DNA of 32,385 nt from Gemmatimonadota bacterium (GTDB taxonomy: Bacteria; Latescibacterota; UBA2968): the NCBI GenBank assembly GCA_028874765.1, contig JAPPIE010000083.1, forward strand, positions 1 through 32,385, read 5' to 3'. The translations under genes and the position numbers were made by a program. Positions 1 through 8,622 of the stretch are shown here, in pieces (position 1 is the first letter of the stretch; each line of letters opens with the position of its first letter). The notes beneath the pieces were generated by a model. It was not told where the DNA came from, ran no database searches, and was given only the letters and a program-made list of their open reading frames with translations.

Positions 1-1981
1 CTGACGCCACATCTGTAAATCCAGTCCCATCGTTGCGATATAACCGATTCGGTTCTCTGCTACGCACGAGGTAGAGATCGAGATCATTGTCGTTGTCATA
101 ATCTGCCCACGCCGCGCCAAATCCCGCACCCGTATCGCCCAAACCCGCATTGGGGGCCTCATCGACAAACCCGCCGGGTTGGGCACTTTCCCCAATGCCC
201 TGTAATTGGAGTGTGGCCGCGGGGTTGGCAGGTGCGTTGCTAAAAATGGTGAGCGTGGCTTCTTGCTGGCCCTCGGCTTGCGGGCGAAATGCGATGGAAA
301 GCTGCTGGCTTTGCCCCGCGTCAATCCGCAAGATATCGGTTTGTTCCACCACAAATTGCGAGTCGGTTGTCGTGGCGTTGGGAACGATCAGCACACCGGC
401 GCCGAGGTTGTCAATGCGAACCGACAATACTTGAGATCGCCCCATAAACGTGGGATCAAAAATTAAGACATCCGCAGGAAAAAGTCCGATACTGGGTTCA
501 GCCCCCAGACCTCGCACCGTTACAGCGACAGTAGGGGTGCGCGAATCATCGGTGGTGAGAGTGATAACCCCTTCTATAGAGCCAGCTTGTACAGGATCAA
601 ACACAATTTCAATATCAGCGGTTTGGGCAATGCCGATTTCGAAGGGCAATGCCGACAAAACGCGAAATGCGGAGTTATCGGAAATCGCTGTTTCAACGCG
701 AACGGGCACATTGCCCCGATTTTCAACGCTCAAACGGCTCACGGTGGGATCGCCAACGCTAACCTCGCCAAAATCGATATTCTCGGAGAGAACATTGAAC
801 AAGGGCATGCGGAATGTGGAATCGCGCAATTTGCGGATGCGATTGTTGGCGGCATCAATAAAAATGAGATCCCCATCGCCATCAATCAGCAAGTGCGTGG
901 GCTGCCCCAGATCAGACAGAAGACCGAGTGTACCTTCAGGCCCCGCACCCGCAATACCCGTTCCCGCGATAGTCAATACAGTGTCCGTTTCCGCTTCGAC
1001 CACGCGAATGCGATTATTGCCCGTATCGCCGATATAGATATTGCCAGCTTCATCGACAGCAACGCCCGAAGGAGAAAAAAATAAAGCACCTGTCGCTGGC
1101 CCACCATCGCCCTTGTAGAGATCTTCTGATAGATTTTCCGCAGAGGTCGCTCCCCGCCCGGCCACAGTATTGATCTCGGCAACAACCGTCGTATCTCGCG
1201 TTGCCCTGCTAATGCGGCGAATGCGTCCATTATTAAAATCCGCAATCAAGAGATCGCCATTACCCGTCACAGCCAATTGTCCAGGAGTCAAACCCGCCCG
1301 AGTTGCCAGCCCGCGATCCTGAATACTCGACGCCTGGGCACTGCCGTTGCCCGCGATTGTACCTATGGTATTATTCGCAAAGTTAAATTGCCGCACGCGA
1401 TTGTTGCCCTGTCCATCCTCATCGAGACTATCGGAGATTAAAAGAGCTATATCGCCCAACATCGTCAGTGCGACAATTTCGTGGAACGTAGCTTGTAGTG
1501 CAGGGACCAGATCGTTGAAACCACCTGCGCCCGTACCCGCGACCGTAGTGATGATACCAAAAGCATCGATGCGCCGAATGCGTCGATTGTGAACATCACT
1601 TTCACTCGCGCCACCGCTGCTGACATAAATATTGCCCGCGCTATCGATCGCAATAGCATTGGGGGTATTGAGCAACGCACTTGTCGCCGGTCCACCATCG
1701 CCCGAGAATCCCGGTTCCCCAGTACCCGCGACCGTAGTGATGATACCCGTTATCGCATCCACCCGTCGAATGCGGTGATTATCCGTATCCGCGATATAGA
1801 GATTGCCCTGTATATCGAGCGCAATTCCGAGCGGACGATTGAGCGCAACATCCGTTGCCAGCACATTATCGCCATCTTCCAGGCCACCACCGGCAATCGT
1901 GACAATCGTACCGCGTGCCTGAGCGAAAACACCTGCGTCCAAGATCAGAAAACTAAAAAAAAATATATAAATATATCGCAT
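1..1981 (-). CDS. Exported NHL-repeat / ASH-like / VCBS protein, 3' end cut by window edge
   Basis: An open frame of at least 660 codons runs from an ATG at 1981 leftwards off the window. It begins with a signal peptide (MRYIYIFFFSFLILDAGVFAQA). About six NHL-type repeats follow over residues ~25-340, with recurring G-x-A-x-D-x-x-GN-(I/L)-YI-x-D-T-x-NxRIR motifs and AGTG-x-x-G-x-x-GDGGPAT linkers, so a six-bladed beta-propeller is likely. Two ASH/choice-of-anchor-like beta-sandwich units come next (the first begins near DFGEVSVGDP). A VCBS/FG-GAP unit with an acidic ADYDNDNDLDLY calcium-type motif follows near the cut end. The protein is probably secreted or surface-attached, and its ligand is unknown. 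It lies 25 nt after the MetE-like gene on the same strand. There is no Shine-Dalgarno before the ATG, but a perfect TATAAT sits six bases upstream. All plus-strand frames here are shadows. Confidence 0.88.
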   Translation of the reverse strand, partial: MRYIYIFFFSFLILDAGVFAQARGTIVTIAGGGLEDGDNVLATDVALNRPLGIALDIQGNLYIADTDNHRIRRVDAITGIITTVAGTGEPGFSGDGGPATSALLNTPNAIAIDSAGNIYVSSGGASESDVHNRRIRRIDAFGIITTVAGTGAGGFNDLVPALQATFHEIVALTMLGDIALLISDSLDEDGQGNNRVRQFNFANNTIGTIAGNGSAQASSIQDRGLATRAGLTPGQLAVTGNGDLLIADFNNGRIRRISRATRDTTVVAEINTVAGRGATSAENLSEDLYKGDGGPATGALFFSPSGVAVDEAGNIYIGDTGNNRIRVVEAETDTVLTIAGTGIAGAGPEGTLGLLSDLGQPTHLLIDGDGDLIFIDAANNRIRKLRDSTFRMPLFNVLSENIDFGEVSVGDPTVSRLSVENRGNVPVRVETAISDNSAFRVLSALPFEIGIAQTADIEIVFDPVQAGSIEGVITLTTDDSRTPTVAVTVRGLGAEPSIGLFPADVLIFDPTFMGRSQVLSVRIDNLGAGVLIVPNATTTDSQFVVEQTDILRIDAGQSQQLSIAFRPQAEGQQEATLTIFSNAPANPAATLQLQGIGESAQPGGFVDEAPNAGLGDTGAGFGAAWADYDNDNDLDLYLVRSREPNRLYRNDGTGFTDVAS

Positions 1982-1987
1982 GGTAAA

Positions 1988-1993
1988 ATTATA
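1988..1993 (-). promoter_or_regulatory. Candidate -10 box for leaderless NHL/VCBS gene
   Basis: On the minus strand TATAAT spans 1993-1988 and is followed by TTTACC and then the ATG at 1981. A -10 box normally ends six bases before the transcription start, which puts +1 on the A of the ATG. No purine-rich ribosome-binding site precedes this ATG, unlike most genes here. No good -35 box is visible at 16-18 bp, so this is a candidate only. Confidence 0.35.
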
Positions 1994-2006
1994 GGACGGA
2001 ATACTA

Positions 2007-3041
2007 CTACCGATCTTCACACTTCACACTTCCCAAATAGAGATCTCTACCCTGTACGAGAGCTGCGACCTTGAGATCAGCTACCGAGCGTTTGAGCATC
2101 CAGAACCCGCAATCGGGATGAATAAATGCGATGCGCCCCGGGCCGAGTTCTTTTTCGGCGTGATCGAGGCGTCGGGCAATCTGTTCAGCAGTTTCAACGT
2201 GATTGATTTTGATGTCAACCACGCCAATGCCGAGTTTGATGCGCGGATCAATTTCTTTCAGAGCAACCAGATCATCATCCGGGCGATGGGCGAGTTCGAG
2301 AACGAGGTGATCGGTGTGCAGATCGTTGAGGAAATCGATAAGCGCGCGCCATGTGCCGCGTTGAATGGTTTGCCCACCGTAATTTCCAAAACAAAAATGA
2401 ACGGCTTTTTCAGTATCGGAATCAATCGCATCGAGTACCGTGTTAATCGCCTTCGCTGCGATGGGCGCGTCTTCAGGATTACCCGGAATATTGGCTTCAT
2501 CGATCTGTACACAGGCACATGGCAGGCCGCGTACCTGATCGGCCAACACATCGGCCACCCCCATGAGCAGGGCTTCAAAATCGCCGTAGTAATTGTCGAG
2601 CAAGGTGCGGGCAAGCATATAGGGGCTGGTAAGCGTAAATTTGAAGGGACCACCTGCGACGGTTGCTGCACGCAAACAGTCGGATAACAGGTCGAGCGAC
2701 CCCTCTGAGAGCACGTCATCGACAACAGCAGCGGGTTTGGCGCGAAAGTCCATGGATTGTCGTTGGCGAAATGTCTCGACCTCAGTACGCCCAAAATCGG
2801 CGCGCGTACCGCCCATAGGGCGCACAAAATATTCGATCATACCATTGGTCTCGGGATGGTTGATGTCAAATCGGTAGAGTTCGCCATCGGTAGGCAGATC
2901 AATTCCAGCCTGACGCTGCGTATCGAAGATAACGCGCGTGGCATCCACAACAGCGGTTTCACTCGGCGCTGCCACGAGCCAGTCGGGCAGTGGATAAGAC
3001 CCCACTGTAGTGGTGAGAATTGTATCCAGGTTTTCAGACAT
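2007..3041 (-). CDS. Short MetE-like (cobalamin-independent methionine synthase C-terminal domain) methyltransferase
   Basis: This 344-residue protein matches the C-terminal catalytic (UROD/MetE-like barrel) half of methionine synthase MetE and lacks the N-terminal half. It keeps the N-terminal TTVGSYP motif. The four expected zinc ligands are all visible: H215 and C217 (VHFCF), E249 (VLEL) and C311 (HPDCGF). A metal-dependent thiol methyl transfer is therefore likely. The methyl donor is not evident; stand-alone 'core MetE' proteins and other short MetE-like enzymes use donors other than methyltetrahydrofolate polyglutamate. The ATG at 3041 is preferred because GAGG lies 7 nt before it. A GTG at 3062 overlaps the wzz-like stop (GTGA), also has a purine tract, and would add seven residues. 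The gene sits at the distal end of the lepA-led series. Confidence 0.82.
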   Translation of the reverse strand: MSENLDTILTTTVGSYPLPDWLVAAPSETAVVDATRVIFDTQRQAGIDLPTDGELYRFDINHPETNGMIEYFVRPMGGTRADFGRTEVETFRQRQSMDFRAKPAAVVDDVLSEGSLDLLSDCLRAATVAGGPFKFTLTSPYMLARTLLDNYYGDFEALLMGVADVLADQVRGLPCACVQIDEANIPGNPEDAPIAAKAINTVLDAIDSDTEKAVHFCFGNYGGQTIQRGTWRALIDFLNDLHTDHLVLELAHRPDDDLVALKEIDPRIKLGIGVVDIKINHVETAEQIARRLDHAEKELGPGRIAFIHPDCGFWMLKRSVADLKVAALVQGRDLYLGSVKCEDR

Positions 3042-3058
3042 GGAAATACCTCGCTTAC

Positions 3059-4240
3059 TCACAATTCCTCTGATATGGCATCGATTTTGACACGATTCTC
3101 CGGAGTCAGATTCCTCAAAGCTTCAAATACAAAGGCAAACAAGCAACTCAATACCAGGCTGAGGCCTCCCGCAACAGCGACCATGAGGCTGCGGCGCGGA
3201 TAGCTACGCGTGTCAGGCGGTCGCGCATAATCCAGGACCGTGACAGTGTGTGTGCCTTTTTCATCTTCAAATCGCGTTTTTTCATATTCCTGTTTGATAA
3301 ACTGATAGATGGCATTTTGTATTTCAACATCGCGGATGAGTCCCAACGCGCCCAGGCCCAATTCGGGCAATTGTCGGAAGGGTTTGAAAATCTCTGGCAA
3401 TCGTTTGCTCGAATCGCCCTTGTGCAAGCTATCGGGAAATTGGCCCATAAGTAAATTGTCGAGAACTTCGCGCGTGGTCTGGATCTCCATATCGAGTTTT
3501 TTCAGTTCGGGATTGTCTGCGGTCATCAGTTTGGCCTGAACATCGCGCTTGATAATCAGTTCTGCCAGCAAGCCGAAAAGATTGGAAGTCGTTTCCAACT
3601 GCGTTTTGACCTGAGTTTCAACATCCAATACCATGTGCTCGTTCTGAAAATCCCGATAGCGCCGCTCGGCTTCGAGCATGTCCTGTTCGGCTTCTTTGAG
3701 CCTCTCTGTGAGATAGGCCAGATAGACACGCGTTTTGTCTTGATTGCGTCGCTCAAGCGCATTTTTGAGCTCTTCAACAAAAGCATTGGTCAATTCTGCC
3801 GCCAGTTCTGGGGTATCGGCTTCGTAGGAAATCGTGAGAAATTGCTCGCGAGAGAGATCGACTTGCAGGCGATTGGATATCATATCGAGCAATTCACTTT
3901 GATGGTTGGCACCATACCGCGTGGCGAGATCAAACCGCCTGGCAACGGAAAGGCGCACGCTTTCGCTTTCAACGACCGGAACAAATTCTGTGGCAGATAT
4001 GGCCTCACTACCCAGTCCCATCAAGTTAAGAGGTAGCTCTTGCAAAAGATTAGACAGTCCCCCGAGACTGCCGTTGGTATCTTGCGGTGGATAAACTCTG
4101 GCATACGCGCGGTAGGCTTTGGGCAAAATTAGAGAAATGCCCACGGTCGCCAGCGTGACGGCAAAGAAGCACGTGAGAATCATGCGCCGCCAGCGCACGA
4201 GAACATAAATGTGATCGAGGATATTGCGTTCAGATTCCAT
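3059..4240 (-). CDS. Wzz/chain-length-determinant family polysaccharide co-polymerase
   Basis: A 393-residue inner-membrane protein with the Wzz/PCP layout. The N-terminal segment precedes a membrane helix at about residues 19-40. A large periplasmic part follows, with a charged heptad-like coiled coil around residues 175-220. A second membrane helix lies near the C-terminus (~348-370), preceded by the usual proline-containing PxxP-like stretch (ARPPDTRSYPRRS). No BY-kinase or Walker motif follows the last helix, so any phosphorylation control would need a separate protein. The family sets polymer length or couples polymerisation to export. It lies 2 nt after the Wza-like gene, and the two probably act as a pair. 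No glycosyltransferase, flippase or polymerase gene is adjacent. Confidence 0.85.
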   Translation of the reverse strand: MESERNILDHIYVLVRWRRMILTCFFAVTLATVGISLILPKAYRAYARVYPPQDTNGSLGGLSNLLQELPLNLMGLGSEAISATEFVPVVESESVRLSVARRFDLATRYGANHQSELLDMISNRLQVDLSREQFLTISYEADTPELAAELTNAFVEELKNALERRNQDKTRVYLAYLTERLKEAEQDMLEAERRYRDFQNEHMVLDVETQVKTQLETTSNLFGLLAELIIKRDVQAKLMTADNPELKKLDMEIQTTREVLDNLLMGQFPDSLHKGDSSKRLPEIFKPFRQLPELGLGALGLIRDVEIQNAIYQFIKQEYEKTRFEDEKGTHTVTVLDYARPPDTRSYPRRSLMVAVAGGLSLVLSCLFAFVFEALRNLTPENRVKIDAISEEL

Positions 4241-4242
4241 AT

Positions 4243-5910
4243 TCAGTTAGTCACTTCCCTGGCAATGACAAATATAGTCAGAACAACCGATGCCGCAGAA
4301 CCGATCATCGCAATAGCTTCTCTCAAAATCCGATAGCCCTGCCCGGGCTCTTGTGGGGGGACAAAAATCGCATCGCCGGGACGCACGAGCGATTCTGCGG
4401 TGGCGTCTATGGCATTGCCCGTATTGCCCTCAACAATGATGATGTCCTTCCGCTTTGCACGCGTGTTAAAACCGCCGGCGAGGTCGATATAATCACCCAC
4501 CGTAAGCACCGCGTCATAAGGAATATTTGCCGGCGCGATGACAGCACCTGTCACGCGAACAGAAGGCACAAATCGGGGAATGCGAACCACATCGCCATCT
4601 TGCAGGATGATATTGTGCCGCTCGTCGCCAGCCATGAGGGCTACAAAGTCAACGGGCAAACGCCCTGAAAGCTGCTGGGTTTTGAGGGCAATAAGGGCTT
4701 CTTTGGCATCGGTGCGCTGTGAGCGAGGGATACCGAGCAACCTGAGCGCGGGATCACCTTCGATGGCCTGTTCTCCAAAATTGACTTTGCGAATAAGAGA
4801 CGCCTGAACCACGGATGCTTCGGGTGTGAGTTCGGCCTGTTTTAATAATTCTTTGAGACGAAGCCCCTCTTTTAAAAGAAAAGGACCGGGAAATTTTACC
4901 TCGCCTTCGACATAAACCCACTTTGTTTCGCCGATAACATAGAGTTTGTCACCCACTTGCAAAGGGAGGTTCGCCTCGGGATCACCTGCAAGAACGCCGG
5001 AAAGATCGATGTGTATGGATCTCCACTCACCATCATCCGACAGGCGCAAAAGATCGGCGCGCTTTGGAGGAGAATGGCCGCGCAAACCATTCCCAAGAAC
5101 AATGAGGTCGGACACGCGATCACCGGGCGCAAATTCATAACTGCCCGGGTATTGTACTGCGCCCGTGACATAGACGGAATCGCTTTGGGCAACGGGCACA
5201 AAAATTTGTTCCCCGTCGAGTATGAAGGGATTGTACTGTGCTTTGCCTGTGCGATTCCATAGCTCGAGATCGACCCTGCGTCCCGTATTGTGCCACTGTC
5301 CATTTTCATCGAGACACATGATCTGGATATTGCGTCTCGATCCTCTGCGATTGAGGTTGTCAATAAGGCCCCCGGCTTTGGTGATGAGTTGCGATGCATG
5401 TTCGACACCCTCAACCTCAACAGCCCCTGGCAGATTCACTTCGCCAACCACGTTGATGGGAAATATTCGCAGGCGCGTAAGACCGATGGAAATATCGAGT
5501 TGATGAAAGCGTTTTTTTATCGTCGATTGGATGGCCTGATTGGCTTCTGCAAGCGATAAAAACGCCACTGAAACCGAGCCGATAGACGGAAGGAGCAAAC
5601 TGCCGCTCACGCCCACGGGAACTTCAAAGGCTTCGATATCTTCCCCGCTACTTACCACAACGGCAAAGATATCGCCCGGCCCAACAATATAGTGCCCCGA
5701 GGCGATAACCGCGTCGTAGGCCGCTTTGCCAATGCTTTTGATTTCAATCGGTTGCGTATTTTCTTTTGCTGATTCCCGAGACGTATTATCACGGCGAGAT
5801 TGCGCGTGTGCAGCAAAAGGGTAAAACGCAAAGTCAAAAATGAGCAAGCCCACAAGCGCGATATAAAAAAGACGCATATAGCGCCCTGGATATGCCATAA
5901 AAATAATCAT
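4243..5910 (-). CDS. Wza-like polysaccharide export protein with SLBB domains
   Basis: A 555-residue exported protein. The N-terminus carries a signal peptide ending near FAAHAQ. A Poly_export domain begins around residue 70 with the typical YIVGPGD motif. Several SLBB (beta-grasp) units follow, each recognisable by V-x-G-x-V-x-x-PG patterns (VVGEVNLPG, VTGAVQYPG, VEGEVKFPG, VTGAVIAP). A hydrophobic helix near the C-terminus (~530-550) could span the outer membrane, as in Wza. There is no lipobox cysteine, unlike many Wza proteins. The role is export of a capsule or exopolysaccharide across the outer membrane. The ATG at 5910 overlaps the thrB stop (ATGA). An ATG at 5877, preceded by AGGG six bases upstream, gives a cleaner signal peptide and is a plausible alternative. 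Confidence 0.87.
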   Translation of the reverse strand: MIIFMAYPGRYMRLFYIALVGLLIFDFAFYPFAAHAQSRRDNTSRESAKENTQPIEIKSIGKAAYDAVIASGHYIVGPGDIFAVVVSSGEDIEAFEVPVGVSGSLLLPSIGSVSVAFLSLAEANQAIQSTIKKRFHQLDISIGLTRLRIFPINVVGEVNLPGAVEVEGVEHASQLITKAGGLIDNLNRRGSRRNIQIMCLDENGQWHNTGRRVDLELWNRTGKAQYNPFILDGEQIFVPVAQSDSVYVTGAVQYPGSYEFAPGDRVSDLIVLGNGLRGHSPPKRADLLRLSDDGEWRSIHIDLSGVLAGDPEANLPLQVGDKLYVIGETKWVYVEGEVKFPGPFLLKEGLRLKELLKQAELTPEASVVQASLIRKVNFGEQAIEGDPALRLLGIPRSQRTDAKEALIALKTQQLSGRLPVDFVALMAGDERHNIILQDGDVVRIPRFVPSVRVTGAVIAPANIPYDAVLTVGDYIDLAGGFNTRAKRKDIIIVEGNTGNAIDATAESLVRPGDAIFVPPQEPGQGYRILREAIAMIGSAASVVLTIFVIAREVTN

Positions 5911-6806
5911 GTGACGGTGGCCCCCGACGGATCAACTTTGAGGATGCGATAACGCGCTTGTATATTTTTCTCTGCCCAAATAGCGATCATAGCCCGCCCA
6001 ATAGCGTCGGCATTTTGGGTTGTAAGCGCGATGAGAGTCGGTCCCGCGCCCGAAAGCGCGGCACCCCAGGCACCTGCTTTGATCGCTTCTGCGAGTATCT
6101 GATCAAAGCCCGGAATGAGTTTTGCCCGATAGGGGTGATGCAATCGGTCCTGCATGCCAACGGCGAGATGCTCAAAATCTCCCGTAATCAGCGCTGCGGT
6201 AACAATGCATGCTCGGCTTGTACTGAAAACGGCGTCACGGTGCGAAATCGCGTCGGGCAAGACATTGCGAGCATCTTCGGTTTTGAGTTCAAATTCGGGA
6301 ATGGCGACCACAGCGCGCAATTCTGGCGGCGGCAGGGCGCGCACGCATGCAACGCGGTTGCCATCCATAGTAGAAGCAGTGAGGCCGCCGAGCAAGCAGG
6401 GCGAGACATTGTCCGGATGCCCTTCAATAGCCGTGGCAATATCGAGCATCTCCTCTGGAGAAAAGGGTTCGCACAAGAGACGATTCGCTGCAACAACACC
6501 GCCGACAATAGCCGTTGAACTGCTACCCAATCCCCTGGTAAGGGGCACGCTATTGTGCATGTGAATATCGATCCCGGGCAGTGTTTTGCCTGCGCGTTGG
6601 GCGGCAAATTGTGCGGATTGATAGAAGAGATTCTCCTCATTAGCAGGCAAGATATCCTTGCCTTCACCCTCAATGCTAAACGACACGCCCGGTCGGGAAC
6701 GGATTCTTATCCCGATATAATTGTAAATAGACAGTGCCATACCCAGTGCATCATAACCGGGACCGAGATTGGCGGTGGAACCGGGCAGGCGGATGCGAAA
6801 TTCCAT
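5907..6806 (-). CDS. thrB: Homoserine kinase (GHMP kinase family)
   Basis: A 299-residue GHMP kinase that phosphorylates L-homoserine to O-phosphohomoserine in cytosolic threonine synthesis. The N-terminus has the homoserine kinase signature (LPGSTANLGPGYDALGMAL, residues 7-25). The GHMP phosphate-binding loop lies at about 88-99 (PLTRGLGSSSTA). The C-terminal GHMP motif appears as GAALSGAGPTLIAL. The length is typical. No other threonine gene (thrA, thrC) is nearby, so the gene has moved away from its pathway partners. It abuts hemW (stop at 6807, start at 6806) and overlaps the Wza-like gene by 4 nt, which suggests translational coupling in the lepA-led transcript. Confidence 0.93.
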   Translation of the reverse strand: MEFRIRLPGSTANLGPGYDALGMALSIYNYIGIRIRSRPGVSFSIEGEGKDILPANEENLFYQSAQFAAQRAGKTLPGIDIHMHNSVPLTRGLGSSSTAIVGGVVAANRLLCEPFSPEEMLDIATAIEGHPDNVSPCLLGGLTASTMDGNRVACVRALPPPELRAVVAIPEFELKTEDARNVLPDAISHRDAVFSTSRACIVTAALITGDFEHLAVGMQDRLHHPYRAKLIPGFDQILAEAIKAGAWGAALSGAGPTLIALTTQNADAIGRAMIAIWAEKNIQARYRILKVDPSGATVT

Positions 6807-7916
6807 CTATAGTTCTCGAACGAGTTCGGTGCATACCAGATCGGCGAGCAGGAGACCCCGTCGCGTCAGGCGGATGCGGTTATCAATTTGTTCCAGCAAA
6901 TGCTGATTTACCATCGCGATATACTGTTTGTGGATTTTCGGATGACGCAAAAAATCTGCGCGAAGCCCTCGGCGTTGGCGCAAACCCAGCATAATGCGCT
7001 CCAGCAGATGTTGCGTCGGTGTAAGCTGTTCTTCTCTTTCCACCGCAAATCCGGTGTCTTCAATATGCTGCATATAAGTTGTGAGATCGCGCACATTCCA
7101 GAATCGCCGATTATCGAGATATGAATGTGCGGATAAACCAACGCCCAGATAGGGGCGATCATGCCAGTAGTTGAGATTGTGACGCGACGCAAATCTCGGT
7201 TGGGCAAAATTGGAAATTTCGTAATGTATGTACCCGGCAGCCTCGAGGTGGTCAATAGCATACATATACATCTCGGCCTGGTCGGTTTCAGGCGGCACAT
7301 CCAATTTCCCCTTCTGAAAGCGGCGCGCAAAATTAGTCTGAGGCTCAATCGTGAGTCCATACACCGAGATATGTTCAGGCCCCAGATCTATGGCTCTCTG
7401 AATACTCGTTGCCCATTCTTCAAGCGTCTGTTCCGGCGCGCCGTACATGAGGTCAATACTTATGTTCTTAAACCCCACATCACGGGCGGTTTGAAACGCC
7501 TCGATCGCATCTGACGCCGTGTGAAATCTCCCCAGTGCTTTGAGTGCGCGATCTGTAAATGCCTGCACGCCCAGACTCAAGCGGTTTACACCATATTCAT
7601 ATAATTTTTCAAAGTGTTCGCAGTCATTTGGATTGGCCTCCGCCGCAATCTCTGCATCGGGAGCGACCGCGTTTTTCACACTTGTCAGAATCCGATCCAA
7701 TTGTCCAGGTGGTATTGCCGAAGGCGTGCCTCCCCCAAAGTACAGCGTATCGAACACCGGGACCGTTTCAAAAGACTGCATGCGGGTTTGCATTTCAACA
7801 ATCACCGCATCCGTATAGCGTTTCGCCATATGATTTTTTCCCACGACAAATGCAAAATCGCAATACGGACAGCGCGAGTGACAAAATGGGATATGGATGT
7901 AAAGGCCGAGGTGCAT
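6807..7916 (-). CDS. hemW: HemW-type radical SAM protein (heme chaperone family)
   Basis: A 369-residue radical SAM protein. The [4Fe-4S] cluster motif CxxxCxxC is at C12, C16 and C19, and it is followed by DF as in HemW. YFGGGTPS, the SAM-contacting GGGTPS motif, lies at about residue 58. The C-terminal HemN_C-like part is present. HemW was long annotated as oxygen-independent coproporphyrinogen oxidase but is now regarded as a heme-binding chaperone. The CPYCDF motif and the missing N-terminal extension favour HemW over HemN. The ATG at 7916 places the protein at IHIPFC as in the family and has GGAG upstream; the longer frame from 7943 would overlap lepB by 20 nt. No other heme gene is in the window. 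Confidence 0.9.
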   Translation of the reverse strand: MHLGLYIHIPFCHSRCPYCDFAFVVGKNHMAKRYTDAVIVEMQTRMQSFETVPVFDTLYFGGGTPSAIPPGQLDRILTSVKNAVAPDAEIAAEANPNDCEHFEKLYEYGVNRLSLGVQAFTDRALKALGRFHTASDAIEAFQTARDVGFKNISIDLMYGAPEQTLEEWATSIQRAIDLGPEHISVYGLTIEPQTNFARRFQKGKLDVPPETDQAEMYMYAIDHLEAAGYIHYEISNFAQPRFASRHNLNYWHDRPYLGVGLSAHSYLDNRRFWNVRDLTTYMQHIEDTGFAVEREEQLTPTQHLLERIMLGLRQRRGLRADFLRHPKIHKQYIAMVNQHLLEQIDNRIRLTRRGLLLADLVCTELVREL

Positions 7917-7923
7917 GAAATCT

Positions 7924-8622
7924 TCACTCCACGAGCATACCAATGCGCCGCCAGCGCACGCGCTCGGGAAAGTGGAACAGATTATAAAGCGCGATACCGA
8001 ATAGAGACGTCACGTTGCTATATGCGGGGACGCGATCATCAGGTGCCCAGGACCAGTAGAGAACAAATGCTTTTCCCCGAATGAGATCGCGCTTGAGAAA
8101 ACCCCAGTATCGACTGTCTTCACTGCTGTCGCGGTTGTCGCCCATCACGAAATAACAGTCTTCGGGCACGATCTTAGGCCCGTAGTTATCCCGCGTATTG
8201 GCCACCGACCTCCGTTTGAGAATAACAGAATCGATATATTTGGCTCTGGATGGATCAATCGCGCGCTTGTCGTCAACATAAAGGATTTTATCTTTTATTT
8301 CAACTTTCTGTCCGGGTCCTGCTACAATGCGTTTGATAAAGTCGCGGGATAGATCTCTGGGATACTGAAAAATAACAATATCTCCGGGATCTGGCGAACG
8401 CCACGCGGGCAGGCGAATGTCGGTAAAGGGTATGCGAGCACCGTAAATAAATTTATTCGCCAGCAGAAAATCTCCGATCAGCAAAGTGTTTTCCATCGAC
8501 CCTGAAGGAATGCGAAATGCCTGCACGACAAATATGCGAATAAAAAGCGCGAGTACAAACGCGAGTAAGATGGCCTTGATATATTCAATAGTCACGGATC
8601 TTTTTGGGGGCATTTTCCTCAC
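7924..8622 (-). CDS. lepB: Signal peptidase I
   Basis: A 232-residue membrane serine protease that removes signal peptides from exported proteins. An N-terminal membrane helix (~15-33) precedes the catalytic Ser42 in PSGSMENTL. The general base is Lys97 in [11 protein letters not shown]. The C-terminal box [14 protein letters not shown] is intact. Only one N-terminal membrane helix is evident, as in many non-enteric bacteria. The start is GTG at 8622, overlapping the lepA stop (GTGA); an in-frame ATG at 8613 is a weaker alternative. The lepA-lepB order is common in bacteria and supports co-transcription. Confidence 0.95.
   Translation of the reverse strand: MRKMPPKRSVTIEYIKAILLAFVLALFIRIFVVQAFRIPSGSMENTLLIGDFLLANKFIYGARIPFTDIRLPAWRSPDPGDIVIFQYPRDLSRDFIKRIVAGPGQKVEIKDKILYVDDKRAIDPSRAKYIDSVILKRRSVANTRDNYGPKIVPEDCYFVMGDNRDSSEDSRYWGFLKRDLIRGKAFVLYWSWAPDDRVPAYSNVTSLFGIALYNLFHFPERVRWRRIGMLVE

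Noticed and set aside
150-2074. Several plus-strand open frames of 80-195 codons
   Set aside because: They are antisense to the continuous minus-strand NHL/VCBS frame (and the end of the MetE-like gene), which has a signal peptide and clear repeats; the plus frames give no recognisable protein.
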